A stretch of DNA of 64,000 nucleotides, taken from contig CM075104.1 in assembly GCA_037576195.1 (NCBI GenBank), forward strand, positions 25,684,211 through 25,748,210. Direction: 5' to 3'. This DNA is from Phytoseiulus persimilis (Eukaryota; Arthropoda; Arachnida; Mesostigmata; Phytoseiidae). The notes under the pieces are model-generated. The model saw only the letters and a program-made list of their open reading frames with translations. It searched no databases and had not been told where the DNA came from. The position numbers and the translations under genes are program-made. Positions 1 through 9,942 of the stretch are shown here, in pieces (position 1 is the stretch's first letter; each line of letters starts with the position of its first letter).

Positions 1-401
1 GATTCACTGTTGCTCATGGTGATGATCGGGTTCTGAAAGCTTCGAACGAGTGCCGTTTTTCACGGGGCTCGCGGTCAGGAAGTGTTGTCCGGATGTTTTC
101 CAGAGACGACAACGACGGAATGAAAACACACAATTGAACACAGAATAAACAGAATTTTCGAACGTTTCCCCCGTCGGCTCGATGACCAGTCGGTCAATTT
201 CTTAGGTCTGTCTGGACGACGCACGAGCGGACGGACGAGTGATGACGTCGTCGTCGTAGTGGTGAAACTAACGGTCAGAAAGCGAGCGCTGCGGCTTTGA
301 CTCGAAGGTTGATTTCTGGGGCCGAAAGCAAAGCTCGTTGCGGTCTCGCTTTCGGGCTCCCCCTCCTCGACTATCTTCTTCCCTCCCTGAGCCGCTGGCA
401 G

Positions 402-567
402 GGAATGTGGACGGAGAATTCGCGAGCCTATCCGCGCGGAATCTGTACGTTTTTCACACAAATTCCACCATTCTAATTCGAATGCATTCTTCATTGCCAA
501 AAGCGGTTTTCCGTTCTTTCTTCGACAGACTCATTCCGAATTTGCTTCCATTCATATCCTCCCCTCC
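402..567 (+). CDS. Candidate internal exon of a gene entering from the left
   Basis: I do not recognise the protein. A pyrimidine-rich stretch (about 371-389) leads to CTGGCAG, and the frame entered after the first base of a codon stays open to a CC|GTGAGC donor at 568. The piece reads with few Gly/Arg second-position codons and many hydrophobic ones, for example NLYVFHTNSTILIRM and FFDRLIPNLLPF. It leaves in phase 2, which matches the entry phase of the open exon at 687. The intron between them would be 119 bases. The weak points are a polypyrimidine tract interrupted by GAG and only about 20% G at first codon positions by my count. No upstream exon or start codon is assigned; the in-frame ATG at 482 has a poor context. 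Confidence 0.27.
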
Positions 568-686
568 GTGAGCACTCGTTCTTCTAGTGATCTTTCCACG
601 TGTTCCCATTGAAGATTTTGTCCTTTTTCGCCCCCCTCCCCCTCCTCCCTCCGCGTCGAGCATTATTCATGTCTGTTTGCTCATAG

Positions 687-867
687 GTTTGTTCCGCTGT
701 TGTCGCGTGGTCAAATTAGCGGAGCGCTTCGCGTTGATCTCTATGTCGAAGTTGCTCGACGCCGGTTGTGTGTTTCGGTTGCCCTGCGAATCGAAACTTG
801 CGAGGTCTTCGTTCCAGTCGTCTGTCTCATCAGGCAACGCCAGAACGCAGACGTTTCAACATCCTAG
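687..867 (+). CDS. Candidate terminal coding exon, strongly biased frame
   Basis: The acceptor TCTGTTTGCTCATAG ends at 686. Entering after two bases of a codon, the frame is open for 59 codons to TAG at 865-867. Hand counting gives G at 22 of 59 first positions and T at 23 of 59 second positions, a pattern typical of coding DNA, and no long minus-strand frame competes here. The peptide alternates hydrophobic and polar residues (LRVDLYVEVARRRLCVSVAL), suggesting beta strands, and has three cysteines. I cannot assign a family. The exon at 402-567 ends in the matching phase with a GTGAGC donor, so the two may be the last two exons of one gene. Confidence 0.36.
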
Positions 868-1172
868 CTTCTTTTGCGAAAAGTCGCATTCCATTCAATC
901 ATCCACTCATTCACCAATCGAAGCTTTGGCTTCGCGGATCCAATTCATCACGTGAGCTGTCAAAAAGAAACTTCGGACATCAGCAACCGGCGACCTCCTA
1001 TACAACACCGGCGTGACGAGAGCGTCGAGCAGTTCGCCGTCGAAGTGATATAATCGGAATAGATTAACAATCGTTGAATACCAGTTGACAGCCTCATCTG
1101 CAGGGTGTGTACCACCACCACCAGCAGCCAATCCAGAACCGGCGTCGTATTCATTTTTTGTTTCACTTCCAG
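868..1172. other. No gene seen
   Basis: Nothing functional is visible apart from a CACGTGAGC donor-like word near 952. The end of the stretch is a pyrimidine-rich acceptor leading into the next candidate exon. Confidence 0.4.
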
Positions 1173-1484
1173 CAGTTACCCATGACTACTCCGGTAGAAA
1201 GTGAAACAACGTTCAGTAGGTCGGTCGAGCCCAAGGATCGAATTTTCGATCAGGCGGCTCGAAAACCAATTCTGCTCAGACTCCGTCGTCCCATCAAAAG
1301 TTCTGCTCGAGAGTCCCAAGATTTCGCGGAAGACGCTTGTTCGGAAACATCCGGGCCAGGGATCGATCCAAAAAGTATTATATTCGGCGGCTACGAAATT
1401 TCAGGAGATTCCTCGGGAATGGAAAAAGCTCCGAAAGTGAAAGGTCCCCGGAACAGATCTTGTTGTGGATTCGATTTCCTGTAA
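1173..1484 (+). CDS. Candidate terminal exon, about 100 aa, hydrophilic
   Basis: A very pyrimidine-rich acceptor (TCATTTTTTGTTTCACTTCCAG, ending 1172) is followed in phase 0 by 103 open codons to TAA at 1482-1484. An in-frame ATG at 1182 could be the start if the upstream exon is untranslated; its context (C at -3) is weak. From that ATG the product is 100 residues, polar and rich in Ser, Lys, Glu and Asp, with a double Cys near the end (RSCCGFDFL). Purines occupy about 61% of first codon positions by hand count, which supports coding. I see no domain, signal peptide or membrane segment. It could be the 3' end of a longer gene or a chance frame behind a real acceptor. Confidence 0.32.
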   Translation, partial: QLPMTTPVESETTFSRSVEPKDRIFDQAARKPILLRLRRPIKSSARESQDFAEDACSETSGPGIDPKSIIFGGYEISGDSSGMEKAPKVKGPRNRSCCGFDFL

Positions 1485-2907
1485 ACAGAGGGCTTCGCAA
1501 AGCAGCCGCTATCCTGTAGACTTTTGTTTGGGAAAAAGCGGTTCGTGTTGCGGCCGTCAATCCGCCGGCTAGCGCGACCAACAGAAACAATTCAAAGAAG
1601 CGTTTTCTGATCTGGTTCCAGAGCTCCTGTGTTCTTAGCTCGAACTGGTGGCGGCAAGTCGATTGTGCGAGCAAGTGTGTGTGCGTGTCTGTGAGTGAAG
1701 ATCAGCCATATTTGCGAAGATTACCCCAGATATGCGAACGGTGCGTGGCATCCGTAGCGACAGCCGGCAGATCGCTTTGCTTTCTCTTCGGGAACTGAAA
1801 AAACTTTCGCGAGAAAAGTAGATCAGCGCTGTCCGATTGACTCCGTTCGATATGGGATCAGCTGACCAACTGATGCTGATCGTCGTACACGCGCAAACAA
1901 ACACTTCGATTCCGCTGGCTTCAGTGAGCTGAGCGATTCCGTCGGTTGACCGGATCGGAAGCCGACTCGTACGCTTCAGTCTGGACGTGAGCCGTGGGCT
2001 TAGCATCCGCGTGGGGCTGACTTCGGGGACCTTGCCGGTCAGCTATCTTGCGCGTTTCCAAGTTTCGATTCTCGCGCCGCTGAGAAAGTTAGCTAGGGAC
2101 GGACTACTATGCTGGTGAAGTCGGGGAGGGTGTCCTTACCACGGGGAACCATCCTGCGGATGTCAACAGTCGTGAAGGAAGTCACAGTGGTTTCGGCCGC
2201 GGTCATGAGTGGCGACATCATCAAAAACAAGAGTTCGAGACGCGTTGATTTTCCCACTCGAGCGACGGAGTCATTGTGCTGCTCTGTTTGTGCAAGTGTT
2301 TGATAGTTTCCAGAGCCGGCATCATTTCCACGCTAACGCCTCCGTTACCTTCGTCGAATTACGCCAACAGCCTCGACTGGGTAACGGGCGGCAGCGAAGG
2401 GTCTTGACGCACTATTTCGATGGAGTTTCATCTAATCTGGAAGTTGGATAATCATGGTCTGCGAGCGGCGCTGCGTGCGCGGACTCGGAGGCTCAAGTCC
2501 TGATTCTAACAGTTCGACTTCCGAACCCCACTTCAGTTTGTGCTCCCGGGCTCGCTCGGTCGCTAGTGCACTCGCGTGCCGTTTTCAGGCCGCGTCGGGC
2601 AAGATGGGCGCGCATGCCTCCGTGCAACGCGACGTACCGGGAGCTAACGCAGGTTGGCTGACGGCTCGGTCCTCGTTCCCGTTGTCCATTGGTAATGAAG
2701 CCGTTATGCCTGTCTCAAATCGAGACATCGCCCAGATCGGGCTGAAAGTGGAGCGCGCTCAATTTAGGCGCGGTGCCCATCTGCCTGTCGGACTTTCTTG
2801 CTCGCTCCCTCATCGATTGACCGACTGGGTTGCTCGAAATGACTGGACTTGACCAAACAATGTTTGTGATGACGTTTCTGACCGAAATCGAACGCATTCC
2901 TCGCTAG
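1485..2907. other. No firm gene; weak open frames
   Basis: A minus-strand frame with an ATG at 2006 runs 123 codons to 1635 and follows a CTAACTTTCTCAG acceptor-like word at 2083, but the branch-to-AG spacing is too short. On the + strand an exon-like piece starts MGAHASVQR at 2604, a possible myristoylation motif, after GTTTTCAG. It lacks a good donor. Neither is strong enough to annotate. Confidence 0.35.
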
Positions 2908-2990
2908 GATGCGGTTCGGCAGCGATTGGGACTCTATTGACATGTGATTGGGGGGGCGGGCAGGCAACCAGACGCTCTATAGAGCCAGAG
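2908..2990 (+). CDS. Candidate 83-base internal exon
   Basis: A CTGAC branch-like element (2878-2882) precedes CCTCGCTAG, and the donor GCCAGAG|GTAAGCGG at 2991 is close to consensus. Only one frame is open through all 83 bases. It enters after the first base of a codon, ends in phase 0, and has G at 11 of 27 first positions. The residues (for example AAIGTLLTCDWGGG) match nothing I know. The weak point is the short pyrimidine tract. Its phase-0 exit is compatible with the exons at 13799 and 18974. Confidence 0.28.
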
Positions 2991-5900
2991 GTAAGCGGAC
3001 TGACAGTCGAGCGCGCGAATCAGCGGCTCTTCCGAATCAGGAATCGAAGCGACTGAAGGGGTGATCGGGCGGAGCATAACGGCATTTCTTTTACCACTCG
3101 CGGAGGCGGCGGACTTTCGATCGCTCTGAATCCGATCGGCGGATTGGATTAGGGACAGCTTCCACTGGAGTAAAGTGTAGTCAGACGGATGCGTTTTCCA
3201 GATCGACTGTCACAGGACTCGATGTCCGGCGAACATCTGGGCGATGAGGAGGTGCCGACGACCCGTCAGGGGGCTCCAGGGAGTCGCTCACTTTCTCGTC
3301 CGGCTAACGACATCGATGCGGTTCCAAAAATGCTCGCGAGCAATATCGAATATTCAATCATCTTGAGTGTTCCATTAAACGGGGTCAATCGTCAAATCGG
3401 GATTTCGACAGATCTACAGCCCCGAATACCTTATACGCTTGATTCGATACATGGGATGGAGAAGAACGGCCCGCCGGTCCAATCGCTCCTCCGACTTCTC
3501 GCTGTTCCTTTTTCCAGCGGTTTGGAAACGCTGCAGCCCGCAATGAGAAATTGATTCGCGAACGATCACGTCAAAACTTTAAAGTTCAACCAACTGATCG
3601 GGGAATCGGCCTGCCAGCCAGGAGTCGGCGGCTCGCTCAACTCCGCGGATCTTTGGATCGAATCTCCGTTGCCGTAGCTTTCGGAAAAGTATCGTTCCAG
3701 TATCCGAGCCCACGAGGCGTACAGCGATCGCGCTGGAACGGCGGCCGTTGAGGGACGAAGGTGCAGTCACAAAACGAAAAGAGCGGAACGGGGAAGAATA
3801 CGAGGGTAGGAACTCTCCTACTGAAGGATAATCAGCGTTGCTGGTGGTGGTCAGCTGGAACGTAGCAGTCGAATGAAGACCCGAGCGCGGCTCACACAGC
3901 GAAGAATCCTGATTCGCAGCGTTCTGTCTACTTCTGGCTGATCCATGTTCCGAAGGAGAAATACCAGAAGAGAATCGACAGCATTTCGTTGACCCAGACT
4001 TGACCCCGACCGCAGGCCCACGAACCGCAGCGTCAATCGTACGCCGGATTCGATACGTTTCCACGGAAATCGGGGAAAAAATATGGAGAAATCGGTTCAA
4101 CAAGGAGGAGTTAGCCGAAAAAAGAGCTGTTCGGGGAAGCTATCGATGTCATGGATCGAGTTCCGAAAAGTCAGCTCCTCACGGATAAGAGTGGCTTCTG
4201 GTCTTCCCGTCATTGTACACAGAACGGTCGATTCTGACGCTGCTGCCAAGGGGGGCGGCCGGGAGACGCGGGTGTGAGAAACGTTTTGTGAAAGACGCTG
4301 ACTTGGTTTGTATCCTGAAGGTGGCGGGGGACCGTTCCGTTCGCCGCGATAACGAACACCGAAGTTATCCGAAGTTCGAACAAACTGGAAGGGCTGCGTG
4401 AAGAAATTGCCAGTCCGTCGTGGAACGAAGTGGTACCTCACCGATGAGGCGCGGAATCATTTGCTAGAAAGGCGTTACGGTTCAGGATCTGCAGGGAAGG
4501 ACGAAAACGAAAGGCTCTCTGATGCGTTTTCGCCCAGAAGAATGGTACGCGTTTTCTTTTCCATTTCTAGTTGATTCAGATCTGCATGCCGGCGGCGAAC
4601 GCTGGAACAGCTGGAAATCTAGTCGAGAACATCTCGCCCCCGATGTCTTCAGTGGGGTAGAGTTAGGAAAATTGCCATACCTCATTTTCTGTCCCCAACA
4701 AAGCGGACCGTCGGCCTCGGTGAAAACCTCGATCAGGGATAGCTCGCCAAAGATCCTGTTCTGTCCGAATCTTCGTTCACCATCGGTTTGTTATTGCTCC
4801 CAATCTTTCTGGATTGAGATGTTCAAATCCGTCTGACGGATACGGGCCCCTGGTTCGCGGAAAATTCGGCACTGATTCCCGATGTTTCTCGGCTGCCGGT
4901 GCGAGTGGAACGCTCCGAATGGCCGGGAAAAGACGAGAAGCAGAGGAACGACGGCGACCATTGCTCGGGACCATTGAGATTCTTTCAAGCTTGACCTCTC
5001 TCCATCGAAGCTGAGCCCAGAAAGACTGGGGACTCGACCCGAGGGAGAACAGGCTTCAAGCAGGTACCAGGGTTCACGTCGATCTAGCTTGGTTCGGGCT
5101 CGATCGAGATGAAATCGGCGGCGTTTTGAACTTTGTTTCTCTTCGTCTGTGCATGGAGCGTGCATGGAGCCCCACTCTTCCCGCAGGGCGCCTCGTGTTT
5201 CCGTCGGTAGTCGCAAGGAACGATCCGTCGAGAAGTGAGACACTCAACGCCTTGTGGAACGGAAGCAGTGTATGGAACTGGGGACGCTCCAGAGATTTTC
5301 ATAGCTTTCGGATAGAGACCGATGTATGATCTCGGAAGCAGTGGTCACGAAGGTCCAGTAGAGCCATACCATCGCTACTTCTGTAGCGCTCCATTCGTGG
5401 GGTATCCCGTTCGTTGCTAGTATCGTTCTCCATTGTCGCTGATAAGAGGTTATCGACGTTGCTGATTCTACGAGACTAGTTATTATCTAGTAGTGGTGAG
5501 CGCCCTCCCTCCCTCTCTCACGCTGACGTAGAAGTGCCGTGGACGCTGCCGCTAATGTTGTTGATGTTGCTGTTGCGAGGGTGACCTCGACGACCTTTGC
5601 CAAGCAGTCGAAGAACGGGGTTTAGCCGAACCGGGCAGGCGGATGGATGGACTGGCTGGCTGTCGGCAGGCGGGATGGTTCTCTTTTGAGAGGAACGCTG
5701 CACGATTTTGTTCTGTCTTGTTTTCCTTTAGCTTCGTCTCCGTTTGGTTGACTGGCAATCGACTAGCTGGCTGGCTGGATGCTTTCTCGGTTCGTGGTCG
5801 TCTTCTTCCTGTTGTAACAACGTGGTCGGCGGATACCGCGGAGGTTTTGTACGCCGGCCCCGCCGATGCGCGCGTTTCTGTGTCGTCGTCGCTCGACGAT

Positions 5901-7670
5901 GTCGGATTTTCTGCTTCGGAATTTGTGCCAAGCTATCGTCGATAGGACGATCGCTTCTTCAACGTACCTACCCGTGAACGCGCGACCACTCAATAGATTC
6001 ATTACTGATCCCGATCAACGCAAACTTCTCGCGAAACCACGGACTATGTGCGAACTATTTCGATCGACCGGCCGGCCGGCTTGTTTTCTCTTTTTGCCTC
6101 ACAAGATGCGCCATTCATAGCCCTGCGCGAGACGTGATCTAGGGATATGAAATTTCCTTAACGAATGCGGTAGATCCACCGGTCGATGAGCGAACTTTCC
6201 GGTGTGGAAACGCCGCCCGGGTCTCAGCCACTGGTGCTGGTGCTTCTTCCGATTTGGAAGGATTTCGCGGATGTCAGATAACTGACAAATCACAATCACA
6301 ATGAAGAGGCTCACGACGAATCGTGCCGAGCATCGATTAACTCAGCGACAGTAGAAAGCTTGAGAAGGCGCCTTTTGTCTGGAGCCGTCCGTTATAGCAG
6401 GCGCGAAACAGAGTAACAATCATACGCGAATCGCATCCAATTACTTCTGCTAGAAGCGGAAGCGCTCGACTGGCCTCCGGAGAAAGTTTCTGCTGAACGA
6501 GCATGAATGACGGCTCGCAGGATGTCAACAACAACCTCATCGAAATCAACAGAGCCAGCGACTCAACTGCAAGTCGACAAGCACAACCTTGTCAGTCCCG
6601 AGCAGGCTAACGATGACTGCGTCAGCGACTGACTTTAGATGCGGTGAAAAGATTTCCCCCTGCTGTTGTTTTACAGAAAACTGCGATCTTCCCAACGACC
6701 TCTCACTAAACGGCGGAATCGATTAGGGTTTCACTCGCACGTTTCTGTTCGTCGTAAGGGTTGATGTCTCATTGTCTCTTATCTTGTAACAAGAAGCGCA
6801 CACATGCAAACAAACGCGCGCCTGGCTGAACGGTGGGGCCGCCGCTGCTCCTTTGATTTGATTCGTCCCCCGCTCAGGTCGCCCGTTCGTTCCTCCATCA
6901 TACAGCGCCCGGCCACCGTACGGAGCCGAGGCCAATCAACATTCCATCAAGTTGTGCGACAACGTGGTTAGGGTGACATGAGAGAGGGGCGAGCCGAACG
7001 GAGGGAGCCGGGGTGACAACACGCGAACACGCATGAGTTGAATTCCCACGCATCGTCACTGCACGTCAACTTTAAAACTGATTGTCCGCCGATGCGAAGT
7101 TCAGTGTCGTTTGGTTTTTCTCTTCCGCTTCCATGGTGGATATTCTCCGACGTTTTTCTCGGCTCAGAACCTTCTCGCGAAACGTTGACAACAGAACAAT
7201 TTTCGGTCGGTTTGGAGAGGCGTCTTCCGAAGCGCGGCAGAAGTGAAACTCTTTTCACTAACAGTCCGGACGAAAGTTTCCAGGTCGAATTTTTCTCCCA
7301 CCATCCGTGAACCAAGGACAGTTTTGACAACACCAACCGGCACCAAGTGCTCTTAACGGGGAATTCGTTCACAAATCCGGAAATCCATCGCAGCCGCGTC
7401 GTTTTTCTCCGGAGAGATGACGATTGTCGTTTCTCGTATAAACAAACTGACAGAATCTTCGACTGACTAAACATTTTATCTTTGTACGCATCTTTCCCTT
7501 CTGTCAACTTTCGACAACACAACCGCTGGAACACTGCTTGCGAAGCGCTGAAGAACGTAAAAAGCGGGCCAGCGCTGACAGCGGTAAAGGTGTGACATGG
7601 AACTGCGAACGAAACCTCTTCATTTTTCCCGACAGAACGTATTTTTCCCGTCTTCTCCGTTATTTCTCAG
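2991..7670. other. Intron or intergenic, nothing recognisable
   Basis: No exon pair with convincing splice sites was found. A GTGAGC donor-like site sits at 5487 after TAGTG, with only tiny upstream acceptor options. Overlapping open frames at 3.6-4.1, 4.8-5.3 and 7.0-7.5 kb on both strands look like chance frames. There is no promoter or RNA gene. Confidence 0.4.
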
Positions 7671-7739
7671 GTCGTTCGAGGAGCTCACCCCGTAGGACCC
7701 TCCGGAGTCTCCAGAGTTGCAATGGTGGTGGCTGCATGA
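7671..7739 (+). CDS. Candidate short terminal exon
   Basis: A long pyrimidine tract (TTTTTCCCGTCTTCTCCGTT) ends in TCTCAG at 7670. In phase 0 the next 22 codons are open to TGA and 14 of 22 begin with G, an extreme first-position bias. The residues (VVRGAHPVGPSGVSRVAM) are unremarkable. A second frame of the same exon is open for longer and contains several cysteines, so the frame choice is uncertain. The acceptor is more convincing than the coding assignment. Confidence 0.25.
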   Translation, partial: VVRGAHPVGPSGVSRVAMVVAA

Positions 7740-9622
7740 GAGAGCACTTGTGCTATCGGGCGAATTACCCAGGTCCTCGACTTCATCCGACTTAATGAAA
7801 TCCTCAAGAGGACCTCGACAGGTCTCGATCATTTCTCGAAACAAATGAAGATCGTGGATCGGGTCCCGCGTTCGCCCGTATGCTCCACGTGCCGTCAGCC
7901 TCGAACGGAGCGGCTCAAACGTATTCACGGTCCCGCACAGACCGTCCGTTGTTCCGATCGACGACTTTCTGCTCAGAAAGCGTCTTATGGAAGATCTTCT
8001 GAGAGCACGACTCCGCTCAGCCTCTGTTCCCTCGGCCAGTTTCCGCCGTCTTCGGCAACGCTAGTTGGAAAGCTTTCCACCGATGGCGCTGAAGTGTTTG
8101 CCGGCTCCACATCCTCTCCCCAGTGGCTGAGGAATTTGGGCCGTGTAACGGTTCACCTCGTGCGGCTTCAGTGTCGCGTCGACTGTCATAGAGGAGAGCG
8201 CTCAGTCGAGCTGTGAAAGAAAAGTTAACGTGCATGCGTGCTCATCTGCCACGAAAAAACGTGAAAAGTGTTTTTCATTTGATCGAGTGTTACCCTTCTT
8301 AGCCCATCTCCCCCCGCCTCCGCGACCGAAGCGCAGACTAATTTCCGCTCGGGAAACGTACTTTTCAACGTGGATTTCTCAGCGGGTGCTCAGTGTCAAA
8401 AAAAAAGTTAAGGGGACAGGGAGCGACTCGAGGATCTCAATTTTTGAGAGGCGGATCACTGAAGCATTCGAAGGAGAGCGACCGACGTGACAGCGCAAAG
8501 GAATAAGCTGCCCGCGTCGCTTGCGCCTCCACTGTCCTGGATACGGTTCTCTTCCGATCGACAGGTTCAACAAGTGACTCAAAGTTTTCCTTCTCCGGAA
8601 TAGGATTTCTATAAGGTGAGCAACATGATCACGAGCCGGCATCCCGCTCGTTCCATTCCAAGACGTGGAGGGCTCCGAGCCTGCATCACGTTCCACGTGT
8701 TTAAGAGTAAATAAACGACCCCGCCGGAAGGTTAGAACGATAAGCGTCCCCTGCAACGTTGACGCTAGTCGGCCTGCGTGCCGGCTCGCTTGCGCGTCCG
8801 CGGCGGCGCAAGGACACACTGCGAAACTTTGTAGAACAGCATGATGACAGAACAGGATTTCATGAGGAGTGGCATTTGCTCACACCTGCCGTAAGGCTTG
8901 TCGCTCTTTTCCCGGCGTCCTCTTGGAAGCCCCGCCTGTAGTTCCGAAGATTCCATCGGCGAAAACGACGGAAGAAATAATCTTCACACTGGAGACGATG
9001 GGGCATTCCCGTCACGCCGAGTCTGACAGAGCGAGCAAACCAGCGAGCGGCGGGTGGTTTTGCTAACATGCTATCAACTGAGGTACGGGACGAACACTAT
9101 TTGCTCAGAGTCGATATCGGTTATTCGTGACTGAAAGACGGCGCAGAGACATTTTCCGTTGTCGCGACGGCCAAGTTAGCGGTCGAGCAGGAGGTTCCGC
9201 GTACAGACCTCGTACGGCGACGTGAGGAGAAGCGAAGGGAACCCCTATGGATCGACTGGTACGAGGTCGTTACGTCTCGTCTTGACTAAGTCGCCCACGC
9301 TCCGCACAAAGCAGATCGTATTGCTGTTGGAAAATCAGTTCGCTTCACCCGTTACGTCCGCTGCGAATTTCGGTGTTCCCAAATCAAGCCTAATAAGGAG
9401 CCACGATCCATCAGCGTCCGGGACCGGGTCACGTGGACGGGGGGAACTTGAGAAGAAAGTGTATCAGCCAAGAAGAGAGTTTGGGAGCTGAGATGGCCTC
9501 GCTCGTCGATATCGTCAGCGCTGATGACAGCCGAATGAAGGTGACGCTTAGCTACTCTCGATAGTTTTGACGGAACACTGTTCGAGCTGGACTCATTGCT
9601 CTGCGAGTTCGAAGCTTCGAAA
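7740..9622. other. No gene seen; possible microexon signals
   Basis: At 8604-8615 twelve bases (GATTTCTATAAG) lie between a CTTCTCCGGAATAG acceptor and a GTGAGC donor, a possible in-frame microexon. Nothing else in the stretch stands out. Confidence 0.3.
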
Positions 9623-9942
9623 TCACTTTCCGCGCCATGGCGCTCCCTCGAAAGTCCAGTGATCCGGTAAGACTGAATATATGAAGACTGCTCGCACCGA
9701 GTTATGACAGGGTTTCCGACAGCGAGCGCTGTTGTAGCACAAGGTATGGAGTTGAACTTTCGCTTTCGGCGGCGCTTCTGCATCTACAACAGCTGTGGTT
9801 ATTAACTTTCTCCCGGCAGCGCCCGAGGGAAAACCGTTCCTCCTTACGGTTTGCCCGATGGCTTGCCAGCCGATTCCTCGGAGCGTTCGAGCGTCGCCGT
9901 GCGTCATGGCATCGACGTCAACGCGAACTAACGGTAGCGCCA
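9623..9942 (-). CDS. Candidate coding exon, minus strand, about 106 codons
   Basis: The minus frame opens immediately after CACTATAAG, where the in-frame TAA would be removed if that AAG is a splice acceptor, and runs to TGA at 9623. G occupies 40 of 106 first codon positions by hand count, the best long-frame bias on this strand outside 61.2 kb. The residues (VRVDVDAMTHGDARTLRGIG) look protein-like, but I know no family. There are five cysteines in the second half. The acceptor is weak, no start codon is clear (the first ATG is 13 codons in), and a GTAAGG donor-like word lies inside. The overlapping + frame from 9795 also looks protein-like, so strand choice is tentative. Confidence 0.25.

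Noticed and set aside
408..418. TGGACGGAGAA matching the first 11 bases of miR-184
   Set aside because: The match ends after 11 bases and there is no complementary arm to form a precursor hairpin.
1596..1626. Reading KRFLIWFQSS resembling homeodomain helix 3 (IWFQNRR)
   Set aside because: The Asn-Arg-Arg that defines the helix is absent, and no other homeodomain residues are upstream.
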